64,000 nt of DNA from Frankia sp. RB7 (GCA_030403585.1 JAUEPE010000011.1:1-64000), one strand, 5' to 3'. Counted from the first letter of the stretch, positions 18,357 through 26,806 are shown. Program-made: numbers and translations. Notes: generated from the sequence alone by a model not told the origin.

Positions 18357-19337
18357 ATGCAGCAGTTGACGGACGAAGGTCGGCGGATCGTCGACGATGT
18401 GGCGCGTCGGCACGGATTTTCGAGTGACGCTGTTTTGTGCATGCTCCTGGCGGTTTCGGCCGGATACGGCAACCAGGCCCAATTCAATCATCCGGAATTC
18501 GGCGGCATGGGCCAATGGTCGATGGGCGGGATGATCATGATCGGCGACATGTTCAACAACTACCTGAAGGGCCGTGTCGATTCACTTTGCCTGGAGTTGT
18601 CCAGCCTGATCCAGGGACAACCGCTGTTCCAGATGCCCGCCCAAAGCCAGAGCCAATCCCAAGGCGGTGGCGGCGGCTGGCAGGGCCAGACCGGAGGCAG
18701 CCACCAGCAGCAAAGCAACGGCTACGGCGGCACCGGCGCGAGCCTTTTCGTGCCCAATGCAGCATCGGGCAATTGGTGGCCCGCCGATCTGGGCATGGCC
18801 GGCTCGACGGGCGGTCAAAACAATCTGCGCTATGCCTACTTTCCCGCCGCGCGGCGGTTGGCCGTCGACATCAATGGTCAAGTGTCGATTTACGATACGG
18901 GGCAGCACCAGATCGGTGGATTTTCGCAACAGCAAAGTGGCGATCAGTCGATTACCTTCACCAGTCAGTTCGGGCTGGTTCGCGTGGCCGACCTGCCGCG
19001 GATCAACCCGGTGAATACGGGCGCCGCCCCGCAGCAGCAGCCCCACGCCAGCCAACCCGAACCCTGGGTGCAACCCGAGCCTTCGGTACAGGCGGCGCCT
19101 TCAGTGCAGGCGGCGCCCTGGGGGCAGCCGGCGCCTTCGGTGCAGCAGGCGCCTTGGGTGCAGAGCGCGCCGGCACCGACAATGGCGAGTCCGCCACCAA
19201 ACCAGTTCGGTCCGCCGCACGCTCAGCACGACGAGATCGTTGCGCTGCTCGAAAAGCTCGCCGACCTGCACAAGAAGTGCATCCTTACGGACAGCGAATT
19301 CGAGTCGAAGAAGGCCGAACTGCTCAGCCGCCTCTAA
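18357..19337 (+). CDS. SHOCT-domain protein with hexapeptide repeat
   Basis: 326 residues. The N-terminal 90 residues are predicted soluble (VDDVARRHGFSSDAVLCMLLAVSAG), the middle has Gln/Gly-rich low complexity and a segment (NLRYAYFPAARRLAVDINGQ) resembling a beta-rich domain. A Pro/Gln tract of six tandem hexapeptides [AE]P[WS][VG]Q[PAQS] follows, and the C-terminus is a SHOCT short helical motif (EIVALLEKLADLHKKCILTD). SHOCT domains mediate oligomerisation. No signal peptide. AAGGG precedes the ATG. Function unknown. Confidence 0.78.
   Translation: MQQLTDEGRRIVDDVARRHGFSSDAVLCMLLAVSAGYGNQAQFNHPEFGGMGQWSMGGMIMIGDMFNNYLKGRVDSLCLELSSLIQGQPLFQMPAQSQSQSQGGGGGWQGQTGGSHQQQSNGYGGTGASLFVPNAASGNWWPADLGMAGSTGGQNNLRYAYFPAARRLAVDINGQVSIYDTGQHQIGGFSQQQSGDQSITFTSQFGLVRVADLPRINPVNTGAAPQQQPHASQPEPWVQPEPSVQAAPSVQAAPWGQPAPSVQQAPWVQSAPAPTMASPPPNQFGPPHAQHDEIVALLEKLADLHKKCILTDSEFESKKAELLSRL
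19059..19166 (+). repeat. Six 18-bp in-frame tandem repeats
   Basis: Each 18-base unit encodes one hexapeptide such as EPWVQP, EPSVQA, APSVQA, APWGQP, APSVQQ, APWVQS. Units have diverged at some third positions, so the array is not very recent. Confidence 0.8.
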
Positions 19338-19470
19338 TCATCTCGCGAGCGCGTCACCCACGCGCCATGCAAAGCGAGCCGGCACAACGCGGCGATGGGG
19401 ATTAATCCCGATCGGCGCCGTGCAAGCGCGCCATGCGTGGCCCGCTTCCGACTGCTCGACATCGCGCCGA

Positions 19471-19545
19471 TCAATGCAATCCCAGGAAGGAGAGAATTGC
19501 GCCAACCACGACGACGAGACCGACGATATAGATGATTCCGTTCAT
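19471..19545 (-). CDS. 24-residue membrane microprotein
   Basis: Reads MNGIIYIVGLVVVVGAILSF then LGLH: essentially a single transmembrane helix. GAGGAG lies 7 bases before the ATG. Nearly identical 24-25-residue peptides are familiar from other Hyphomicrobiales genomes as conserved hypothetical proteins (recalled, not searched). Function unknown; it is short enough to be missed by most gene callers. Confidence 0.65.
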   Translation of the reverse strand: MNGIIYIVGLVVVVGAILSFLGLH

Positions 19546-19714
19546 TGCTCAGCTCCTCAGCGTTGTTCGTCCCTGCCGCAACTACAAACATCGAGGACGA
19601 AAAAAGGTCCGCCACGCGGATGGCCGATTTTTTCCGGAGCGGGGAACGAATGGACCCCACGCTGCTTCTGATCCAGAGCTATCCAAGGAAGACTGTCTTA
19701 AGGGAGAGGGATCA

Positions 19715-19885
19715 GTGGGTGCCTGGCATCAAATCGCGAATGCGACGACGACGATTGCATTTTCGATCAGCCTCTTCCTCGCCTCGCAGATGTACGTGGC
19801 TTCCCGCTTGTCCGCTGCCGAATTCGCAAACTCGCACGCCCTGAGACCGCAAGGCGCGGGATATCGCGTGCTGCACGTTCGTTGA
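19715..19885 (+). CDS. Hypothetical protein, 56 aa
   Basis: GTG start preceded by AAGGGAGAGGG. Sequence VGAWHQIANATTTIAFSISL then FLASQMYVASRLSAAEF; the hydrophobic stretch at about 12-30 suggests a signal peptide or single helix. The reading frame is longer upstream but without ribosome signal. No family recognised; moderate support only. Confidence 0.4.
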   Translation: MGAWHQIANATTTIAFSISLFLASQMYVASRLSAAEFANSHALRPQGAGYRVLHVR

Positions 19886-19896
19886 GCCAGACCGGC

Positions 19897-20067
19897 TCAG
19901 GCGGCCCAGTCCATGATCGCGTCAATGAAGGTCTGAGCTTGGCGGATCGCGTCGAGCCTGGTCGCACAGACACCGACCGACACCGTCCGACCCTTTCCCA
20001 CGGTCCATTGCCAACCGGAAAGGTAGCGCATTTCGACGATTGAAAAACTTACGCCGCGATGTTCCAC
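19897..20067 (-). CDS. Hypothetical protein, 56 aa
   Basis: GTG start at 20067 with GGAGGTACTCC just upstream. Reads VEHRGVSFSIVEMRYLSGWQ then WTVGKGRTVSVGVCATRLDA, ending FIDAIMDWAA: beta-strand-rich first half, helical second half. Soluble. No name, but a plausible small conserved protein; convergent with the 19715 gene. Confidence 0.55.
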   Translation of the reverse strand: MEHRGVSFSIVEMRYLSGWQWTVGKGRTVSVGVCATRLDAIRQAQTFIDAIMDWAA

Positions 20068-20305
20068 GGAGTACCTCCGCTGACATGTTGCTGTATCCGG
20101 CAAGCCTACTCCAAATGCTGGATACGGTCGAGGCAGACACGGCCGGTGGCCATGGCCCACTGCTGGCGAGTATCCTTGTGCGGCTGGTTCCAGCCCCAAG
20201 GCGGACATTTCGGACTGGCGTTCCCCTTCGCGATAGACGACATTGCAAGAGGCTCGGCACAGATGCGGGCAGTGACCGCCGCCACTCATCTGCGCACCCA
20301 CAAGA

Positions 20306-21481
20306 GTGACGTTCGCCTTCCCGACATCAACCACGAAGATTGAGTTATCGTTGAAAGCGGACTTGCACAGTGCGGAAGAGTTTCGCCTTGGCGCCCTGCG
20401 GAGCTATGGCATTCTCGACACGCCCCGCGAGGCTGACTTCGACGAGGTCGTCGAGGTCGCATCCGCGATCTGCGGCACTCCGATCTCGGTGATCAATCTG
20501 ATCGACCAGGGCCGCCAATGGTTCAAGGCCGAGGTCGGATTGGGCGTTCGCGAAACCCCGTTGGACAGCTCGATTTGCGCGCATGCCATTCTGCAACCCG
20601 GCCTGTTCATCGTCCCCGACACGACGCAGGACCGTCGCTTCGCCGATAATCCGCTGGTGACGGGCGACCCGCACTTACGTTTTTACGCAGGCGCGCTTTT
20701 GCAAACACCCGAAGGCTTTCCGCTCGGCACCGTTTGCGTGCTCGACTACAAGCCGCGCAATCTCGACGACACCCAGAAGGCCTTTCTGCGCCTGATGGCC
20801 AACCAGGTGATGAAGCTGCTGGAGCTGCGTCGGCTTGCTGCTGCCGAGCACAGCGCCAGGCTTCGCGCCGAAGAGATGGTGCGGGAAAAAGAAACGCTGA
20901 TGCGCGAAGGCGATCATCGTCTCATGAACTCATTGCAGCTGGTGCAATCGATCCTGTCACTGCAGAGCCGCGGCGCGACCGAAGATGTCAAAGCGCAGCT
21001 CGACATGGCCGGAAACCGGGTGCTCGCGATTGCCACGATTCACAAGCAGCTGCACCTGACCGGCAGCATGGAAGAAATCGACGTCAGCGACTTCCTCCGC
21101 AGATTGTGCGACAGCCTCAAACAGACCGCCCCCGCCCAGATCGACGCGATCAATCTCACGGCAGAACCCATCGTGGTCCCGACGGATCTCGCGAGCGGGG
21201 TAGGTCTCCTGGTGGCAGAGCTGGTCACCAACAGCTTCAAATACGCGTATCAGGCCGGCGAGCACGGGACTGTCGCGGTTGGCTTCAAGGCGTTCGGAAG
21301 CGGATGGCGCCTGGAGATCTCGGACGAGGGGCGCGGCCTCCCGGAAGACTTCGACATCGATCAGAGCAAAGGTTTTGGGATGCAGGTCGTCAAGGCGTTC
21401 GTGCGACGGCTGAACGCGAAGATGACAGTGGCATCACGTCCGGGGCGGACCGTGTTTGAGGTTGTTGGCGAGAGGGGTTGA
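20306..21481 (+). CDS. GAF-domain sensor histidine kinase (HisKA_2 type)
   Basis: 391 residues. The N-terminal GAF domain (about 20-180: LDTPREADFDEVVEVASAIC, FADNPLVTGDPHLRFYAGAL) senses an unknown signal. A HisKA_2 phosphoacceptor region follows, His204 in EGDHRLMNSLQLVQSILSLQ, then an HATPase_c domain (LVAELVTNSFKYAY, EISDEGRGLP, SKGFGMQVVKAF). Such kinases often feed the alphaproteobacterial general stress response, but no PhyR or EcfG is adjacent. The GTG start at 20306 is used; a TTG at 20352 is possible. No transmembrane helix. Confidence 0.88.
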   Translation: MTFAFPTSTTKIELSLKADLHSAEEFRLGALRSYGILDTPREADFDEVVEVASAICGTPISVINLIDQGRQWFKAEVGLGVRETPLDSSICAHAILQPGLFIVPDTTQDRRFADNPLVTGDPHLRFYAGALLQTPEGFPLGTVCVLDYKPRNLDDTQKAFLRLMANQVMKLLELRRLAAAEHSARLRAEEMVREKETLMREGDHRLMNSLQLVQSILSLQSRGATEDVKAQLDMAGNRVLAIATIHKQLHLTGSMEEIDVSDFLRRLCDSLKQTAPAQIDAINLTAEPIVVPTDLASGVGLLVAELVTNSFKYAYQAGEHGTVAVGFKAFGSGWRLEISDEGRGLPEDFDIDQSKGFGMQVVKAFVRRLNAKMTVASRPGRTVFEVVGERG

Positions 21482-21573
21482 TCTCGCGGGTGCCTCAGAC
21501 GGGAGGTGCGTGCTTGGAATGCTGGCGCGGAGCTTCGTTCACCGTGATCTGAGCCTGAGGACTGCCGAAAGGG

Positions 21574-22248
21574 TTATTGAACACGCTGGCCCGCGCGCCA
21601 AGCCATCTCCCAGAAGTCTGCCTCGAGCCGGGTGGCTTCCTTGAAGATCTCAATCAGCTCTGCCTCGCGGGCCGGCGTGGCGTAGAGATCGGCGAGATGC
21701 TCCATGTGCGCCCGCGCTTTGGCAGCGACCTCCTGGTACGGCGCGCCGACATACTCGGCGATCCAAACGCGATAGGCGTTGGTCGCGGCGTCCGCGAGGG
21801 GGCGCGAGGCGAGCCGCGTCGCGATCTCCGCGTACCCGATCACGCAGGGGGCAAGCGCCACCTTGAGTGCCAGCAGGTCGCCACGCATTCCCGTGTCGAG
21901 CACGTAGCGCGTATAGGCCAGCATCTCGGCCGCCGGAGGGGCCTGTTCAAGATCGATCGGGGATAGACCCCATTCGGCACAAAGCTTCACATGCAGGTTC
22001 ATCTCGACATCAAGGATGGCCGAAAGGCCGACTGCCGCTTCACGCATGTCGGCAAGTCTGGGCGACTTGTAGACCGCGAGCGCATACGCGCGCGCAAACT
22101 CGATGAGGAACAGATAGTCCTGAACGAGATAGTGACGAAACGCCGCCTCAGGGAGCGAGCCGTCTGCCAATCCGTTCGTGAAGGGATGCTCGGTGTAAGC
22201 CCGCCACTCAACGGATGCTGCTGTCTTGAGACGCTCGAAGAAACTCAC
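21574..22248 (-). CDS. tenA: TenA-family aminopyrimidine aminohydrolase
   Basis: 224 residues, all-helical TenA/thiaminase II type, acting in salvage of thiamine breakdown products (hydrolysis of aminomethyl-pyrimidine). The usual active-site residues are present: Asp44 (LVQDYLFL), Cys135 (ALAPCVIGYAEIA) and Glu214 (ADFWEMAW). Cytosolic. It is not in a thiamine operon here; the ABC-3C operon ends 256 bases upstream of it on the same strand. Confidence 0.92.
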   Translation of the reverse strand: MSFFERLKTAASVEWRAYTEHPFTNGLADGSLPEAAFRHYLVQDYLFLIEFARAYALAVYKSPRLADMREAAVGLSAILDVEMNLHVKLCAEWGLSPIDLEQAPPAAEMLAYTRYVLDTGMRGDLLALKVALAPCVIGYAEIATRLASRPLADAATNAYRVWIAEYVGAPYQEVAAKARAHMEHLADLYATPAREAELIEIFKEATRLEADFWEMAWRAGQRVQ

Positions 22249-22504
22249 GATCTTTTTCGCCTGGCTTGCTTGTCCATGAACGTCTTTGGCTCGCTACCGA
22301 TAGCGCATTGCGGAGCGAGGAGCTACGGGGAGCGCGGACAAACTGGCTTTGAGCAGAGTTGCGGACACCCCCCGCGTCGGGAGTTTGGTGTGCTGTCGCC
22401 GTATCGGAAGAAAAGTGCTCGTCGGGGAGCTTGATTGGGAAGTGAAGTGTAAACATTGTGGCCCCGACGTAAAGTTTGCACGCGCCATTCGGGAAGAAAT
22501 AGCG

Positions 22505-24445
22505 CTATGACCTTAACCAAGTCTGGGGCACGAACTTGATTCCGTCTCGCCACCGCTGAACGATTGAATCGTGGAACCACGGCGCAAGAAGCTCGACGTG
22601 ATCAGATACAATTATTTGCATCGAAGAGCTGGGATCCGAAGAGTATTTGAACAGCAGCTCAAACAGTCCGTGCACCGCTGCTTGATCTTCGTCGGCTAAA
22701 GCATCGATCCGGCCGTTTTCATCACGCTCAGGCGGGTAGTGGGCCTGCGATGGCTGATCGAGCATAAGAAATGCGGGTACAGGCCGTTTCCGCAGACGAA
22801 ATAGCTTATGCAAACTCAAGTGAGCTGCGACGTGATAGCCAACCCAATTTTCGCCGCTCCCCATTTGGCTGAGAGGCAATGGGCCTGCGACCGTGTCAGC
22901 AACAACTGTGAGGTTCTTTAAATCAAGTCGGAGGGGATTGTCCCCATGCTCAAGGCCCAGCTCGCCTGCATATGCGGTAAGGTCTCTGTTGACGAGACTG
23001 AGCGCAGTATCGAGCCGGCCCTGCAAGGTCTCATCGTCTAAGGCTTGTTCAAGCTCCGAAACTTCTGCGCGAAGCCGCTCTATAGCTTGTGGCAGTCTGC
23101 TATCATTGGCAACTGCCTTTACGTTCTCTAGATAGTACGCAACGCGTCCAGAAACGCGCGCTTGCTCGGTAAACGATTCCTGTTGAATCCTGAGCCGTTC
23201 GTTATCCTGGATCCTCGCCGACAGATCGACTTGGACCGCCCGAAGTCGTTCCTCGGCCTGTGTGCGACGACCTTCAAGTGAAGCAAGCCGCGCCTGAAGA
23301 CGCGGGGAATCACGGCGCACCGAAGCAAGCTGCTGCTCAATGCCGGTGAGTGATTGACGAATTTCTAGCACAGAAGGGACTGGAACCGCCAAATGGTTTT
23401 CGCAGAGCGGGCAAGTGTCCGCAGCGGTGCCGCCATGTTTGATAAGGCCGATGGAGGCGAGTCGCGCCTCCTGCTCCTTTGCTTCGACTTCGAATTCGGA
23501 AGCATCGCGGTTCAATCTTTCAACATCCGCAATTTCTTCTCGGATTTCCTGCAATTCTCCCCGCAATCTCCTGCGGCGATCTTCAAGTTCGCCGAGATCC
23601 GCAGTCGGGTCGTCTGTTGATGTCAGGTCCATGGGACGCGGCGCCGAAGCTTGCCGCAGCAGTTCCATTACACTATCGACATCAGGTGCGTTGGCATTGG
23701 CGGGGACCAAATTGACCCGGCGGGCCTCTTGCAACAGCGTTTGTGCACTTGTGGAAATCTCTCGGGTCACTGCGCTCGCGTCGGCATATTCGCGCTCAAG
23801 TTTGCGGAGACGAGACTTAGCTTCATTGAAACGCTTGAGCGTCAGAAAGTGATTTTCATCGATAGCTCCGAGAAAATACGGAAGAGCGTCTCGAATGGCC
23901 GCTGGCATGAACTGCTCGCCCTGCCTGTGAAACAGCAAGCGGCGGTTGGCAATTTCATCCTGACCTTGCAGGCTGAACATGATCGCGTGACGCGATGATG
24001 CTTCAAGAGGCAGCCTTGTCGAACCCGCTTCAGGCATGTGCACATTCTCAGAGATTCCGAGAATGCTAGAAAGCTGAGTCTTCAGTCCGTCTGCCGTGAT
24101 GTTTTTCGTGAATCCCTTGTCGTCAGGGGGCAGAATCTCGACGCCCCTGGCAAGGTAGATGTCATCGCTGGCCCGACCCGCCGGTCCTGGATTACGCCGA
24201 GCAAGAATGATCCCTTCACCGTTATTGTCCAAATGGAGCATAAACCAAGACACGCTTTTGCGTATTTCGCCTTCGGCAACCGTGCACTCTCCACGGCCCC
24301 AGCAATAGTCTACGATGTCCAGCAACGCCGACTTACCTGTCTTGGAGGCACCCGTGACAATATTCAAAGCTCCCAAACGGAATTCGACGTCACGCCGCTC
24401 GCCTTCATGTGAATAAATCGAAACCGACCGCAACTGAATACTCAT
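22505..24445 (-). CDS. DUF3732 ABC-type ATPase of an ABC-3C system
   Basis: 646-residue SMC/Rad50-like ATPase. Walker A is GASKTGKS (32-39). Long coiled-coil stretches flank a CPLC zinc-hook-like motif (345-348). The signature is LSQMGSGENWVGYHV, and the Walker B region reads PAFLMLDQPSQ, with Gln where most ABC proteins have the catalytic Glu. A switch His is in IIVSDHVELLAPWF. This is the ATPase of three-component ABC conflict systems. The ATG overlaps the stop of the middle component (ATGA), so translation is coupled. It is the last gene of the three. Confidence 0.9.
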   Translation of the reverse strand: MSIQLRSVSIYSHEGERRDVEFRLGALNIVTGASKTGKSALLDIVDYCWGRGECTVAEGEIRKSVSWFMLHLDNNGEGIILARRNPGPAGRASDDIYLARGVEILPPDDKGFTKNITADGLKTQLSSILGISENVHMPEAGSTRLPLEASSRHAIMFSLQGQDEIANRRLLFHRQGEQFMPAAIRDALPYFLGAIDENHFLTLKRFNEAKSRLRKLEREYADASAVTREISTSAQTLLQEARRVNLVPANANAPDVDSVMELLRQASAPRPMDLTSTDDPTADLGELEDRRRRLRGELQEIREEIADVERLNRDASEFEVEAKEQEARLASIGLIKHGGTAADTCPLCENHLAVPVPSVLEIRQSLTGIEQQLASVRRDSPRLQARLASLEGRRTQAEERLRAVQVDLSARIQDNERLRIQQESFTEQARVSGRVAYYLENVKAVANDSRLPQAIERLRAEVSELEQALDDETLQGRLDTALSLVNRDLTAYAGELGLEHGDNPLRLDLKNLTVVADTVAGPLPLSQMGSGENWVGYHVAAHLSLHKLFRLRKRPVPAFLMLDQPSQAHYPPERDENGRIDALADEDQAAVHGLFELLFKYSSDPSSSMQIIVSDHVELLAPWFHDSIVQRWRDGIKFVPQTWLRS

Positions 24446-24957
24446 GGGGACACCCCAAAACTCTGTAGGACTATTGTTGAATTGGCTTGGGCTGCGAACC
24501 ATCTGCCCAGCAACGAAGCCGCGCTTCGAGCTTCCGCGACATCGTCGGTAACTTTCGCCGGCCGCGCGGTTCGGGAGATCGGGCTGTTGCCGGGAGCCAA
24601 ACCGCCTTCATTTACCTGAAGCACCTTATTTTGGATTGCAAACAGAAGCGCTTCGCGGGTAACCGGCCGCAATCTAAGAGTCCGATCCGGAAATTCCACG
24701 AGAAACGGACCGCGATCCGCAATCCAGGAAGCGAATGATGCTGACGAATTGCCGGGCAATTGTTCCCGAGTGGGTTTGTGAAGAACGATGGGTAGGACGA
24801 CGAATGATAGCGCCAGCCCGAAAGATTGCTGCCGCATCCTGAAATATTCGGACACGACGCGCGCAATTAGCTCGGCGCAATATGCCGGATTGAAATTCCG
24901 CGCCTCTTCACTCGGGCGCTGCGACCATTTCAGATCCCAGCTGGTGCTACTCGCCAT
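24442..24957 (-). CDS. ABC-3C middle component
   Basis: About 171 residues, mostly helical, matching the three-component ABC middle-component family: the helices around FNPAYCAELIARVVSEYF and the conserved LALSFVVLPIVLHKPTREQL, then RTLRLRPVTREALLFAIQNK. This small protein is thought to bridge ATPase and effector. Two starts are possible: 24957 (GGAGG 11 bases upstream) or 24966 (GGAGG only 2 bases upstream). Either overlaps the effector gene by 11-20 bases, and the stop overlaps the ATPase start by 4. Confidence 0.82.
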   Translation of the reverse strand: MASSTSWDLKWSQRPSEEARNFNPAYCAELIARVVSEYFRMRQQSFGLALSFVVLPIVLHKPTREQLPGNSSASFASWIADRGPFLVEFPDRTLRLRPVTREALLFAIQNKVLQVNEGGLAPGNSPISRTARPAKVTDDVAEARSAASLLGRWFAAQANSTIVLQSFGVSP

Positions 24958-26149
24958 CGACGTCATTACCTCCGGCCGAGAACATAACCGTGTAATTCGG
25001 ATGCCATCCAAGGCGCAGATCATTTGCCAGGATGTGATACGATCCGACGTTCAAGAAGCGCGCGGAAACGGTTCGGAAGGGAAAGCGGGCATCGGCTTCG
25101 ACCCAATGGTACAGGTCTTGACCGGCCTGCTTTATTTTTGCGTCTTCGCTCGTGCCATTGAGGCCGTCACACATGACCGCAAATCGTGGCTCCCACTCTT
25201 CGACGAGGGTTTTTTCGAAACGAGCTACCTCGCCGTCGAACAGGAGACTTTGCCGGGTCCATTGTGACCGTTGGGCGAATGCGCGATAGAAGTCGCGTTT
25301 TGCGAACTGAACACGATTGTCCCCGACTCCGATTGTTTGGAGCTGACGCACGAATGTCATCTCGTCGAGCGCGTCGAGCTCCGATTGAGGCGGATCGACG
25401 TGCTCCATATCGACAGGAAGGGCATCACGCTTCATCGCATCTCGGATGTCATCGAGCTTTGCTTCGAGCTCCAGGATGGAGATCGTGGCACCTCCCGCCT
25501 GCAGTGCCGCGCAGATACGAGGCCACCACCAACCTTCCAGTAGCTCGCGGGCCACAGAAGCTTTGCCTCTTGGCGCCAGCAATTTGAGCCGATCCTCAAT
25601 TTCCGCTTCGAGTTCAGTGAGAACCGGAGCTTGATCCAGCACTTCGACTGCGTTGAGGACAGACCTGCGCATTTCCGGCGTAAGTTTTTGGAACGCTGCG
25701 AACGCCTCCTTCAGGACTTGGTTCTCGGATTTCTGCGCAGCCGCAACAAGCAGCGCTTCAGCTTGATCTATGTCGCGCTTATTGTCGGGACGAAGATAAG
25801 AAGCCGCAGAATTTTCTGGCGCGTGACCGGTGGTGATGAGGATGAAGCGGATCCGGCCGGGCAAGGACGGGTTAGCCTTCGCGGCTTCAGACCAGACTCT
25901 CAGGGTCTTCCAAAGGTCGACACTGGTGTCCGTCAGCTCGCCAATTTTGTTGATGTGATGTTTGGTTTGAAGCAGCTCAATAGGCTTGCCGTCCTTCTCA
26001 AAGGACACGTCATCGAAGCGCTCGATGGCTACGTCGATACTGGACTCGCCATAGGCAAGCTTCAGGCTTTCAAACAGCGCAAACCGCGCCTGGTAGAAAT
26101 ACCCGGCGGCGGAACTTGCGGCGGTAAAGGCTTGCTGCTTCTTAGACAC
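24947..26149 (-). CDS. ABC-3C effector with PD-(D/E)xK-like nuclease N-terminus
   Basis: 400 residues, GTG start with GGGGAG 5 bases upstream. The N-terminus resembles the Cap4/DUF4297 dsDNA endonuclease fold: GYFYQ (16-20), Glu43, Asp46-Asp47 and the QTK motif Gln61-Thr62-Lys63. The C-terminus (about 250-400) has the features of ABC-3C effectors (FYRAFAQRSQWTRQSLLFDG, VGSYHILANDLRLGWHP). It is the first gene of the operon. Inferred role: DNA cleavage on sensing infection, controlled by the ATPase and middle component. Confidence 0.82.
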   Translation of the reverse strand: MSKKQQAFTAASSAAGYFYQARFALFESLKLAYGESSIDVAIERFDDVSFEKDGKPIELLQTKHHINKIGELTDTSVDLWKTLRVWSEAAKANPSLPGRIRFILITTGHAPENSAASYLRPDNKRDIDQAEALLVAAAQKSENQVLKEAFAAFQKLTPEMRRSVLNAVEVLDQAPVLTELEAEIEDRLKLLAPRGKASVARELLEGWWWPRICAALQAGGATISILELEAKLDDIRDAMKRDALPVDMEHVDPPQSELDALDEMTFVRQLQTIGVGDNRVQFAKRDFYRAFAQRSQWTRQSLLFDGEVARFEKTLVEEWEPRFAVMCDGLNGTSEDAKIKQAGQDLYHWVEADARFPFRTVSARFLNVGSYHILANDLRLGWHPNYTVMFSAGGNDVDGE

Positions 26150-26176
26150 GGTCGCTCCCCGAGACGCTCCTTACCC

Positions 26177-26195
26177 TTTGTTATTATGCAACAAA
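26177..26195 (-). promoter_or_regulatory. Inverted repeat at the ABC-3C promoter
   Basis: TTTGTTattatgcAACAAA is a perfect 6-bp dyad, 28 bases upstream of the effector GTG. On the minus strand its centre reads CATAAT, a plausible -10 box, so a bound dimer would block the promoter. Confidence 0.5.
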
Positions 26196-26444
26196 TGCGT
26201 GCACGGCAGGCCGCACGGGTCAAGCGAAGAGTATTCCATCGTCGAAGTTATGCAGAAAAGACGGCGGAGCGGCCGGTCAAAGCCGCACGCGTTTGCAAAT
26301 GGTCCGTCGAATTTAAGGTCCAGCAACTTGAAGAGCGTTTGAAGCGTCGATGTTTGCTCGGCGTTGCCCTGAAAGCTCGACAGATCGATCGAAGCCCGCA
26401 AAGCAAAAGCGCAATATCAAAATTTCGATAATGATCTCAATGCT

Positions 26445-26521
26445 GGTACAGTTGGGTGGGCTCGAACCACCGACCTCCTGTTCCACAGACAGGCGCTCTA
26501 ACCAACTGAGCTACAACTGCA
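26445..26521 (-). tRNA. tRNA-His (GTG), encoded CCA
   Basis: Reverse-strand cloverleaf: acceptor GCAGTTG/CAACTGT (G1:T72 wobble), discriminator A73 then CCA. The D arm contains GGTTAGAG, the anticodon arm CCTGT-CTGTGGA-ACAGG gives anticodon GTG, and the T arm GGTGG-TTCGAGC-CCACC is regular. It lacks the extra G-1 and has A73, the known divergent tRNA-His form of many alphaproteobacteria. It lies 295 bases from the ABC-3C operon, and tRNA genes are common integration sites. Confidence 0.93.
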
Positions 26522-26702
26522 TCCTTGCGAGCCGCACCTCTGGGCGCCCTGAGAGAGCCGGTCACCGAGGGGGGCTGGACGGGGCGGAAACTAGGTGCAA
26601 CGGCCGTTTTTGGCAAGGCCGCAAACGGACGAAAAAACAGCGTAAATGACTTTCAGCGCAATGAAATCAGCTTAATTGGGGGAAACTCCCCGTGGGGAGA
26701 GA

Positions 26703-26753
26703 ACCCTCACCCGCGCCTTCGGCGCGACCTCTCCCGCAGGCGGGAGAGGTGAA
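26703..26753. repeat. Mosaic palindromic repeat, copy 2
   Basis: CCCTCACCC, then GCGCCTTCGGCGC and CTCTCCCGCAGGCGGGAGAG. Between tRNA-His and the phasin terminator. Confidence 0.7.
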
Positions 26754-26756
26754 GAA

Positions 26757-26782
26757 AAACCCGGGCCGCGGGGCCCGGGTTT
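26757..26782 (-). terminator. Terminator after the phasin gene
   Basis: AAACCCGGGCC-gcg-GGGCCCGGGTTT, 11-12-bp perfect stem with T runs on both strands, 25 bases past the phasin stop. Confidence 0.8.
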
Positions 26783-26806
26783 CTTAACCAAGCACCAGCC
26801 GAAAGA

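Noticed and set aside
22249-22504. Possible fourth gene of the ABC-3C operon downstream of the ATPase
   Set aside because: Only short frames without ribosome sites; nothing recognised.
26171-26401. 76-residue minus-strand frame upstream of the ABC-3C effector
   Set aside because: Overlaps the probable promoter dyad and has no ribosome site or family features.
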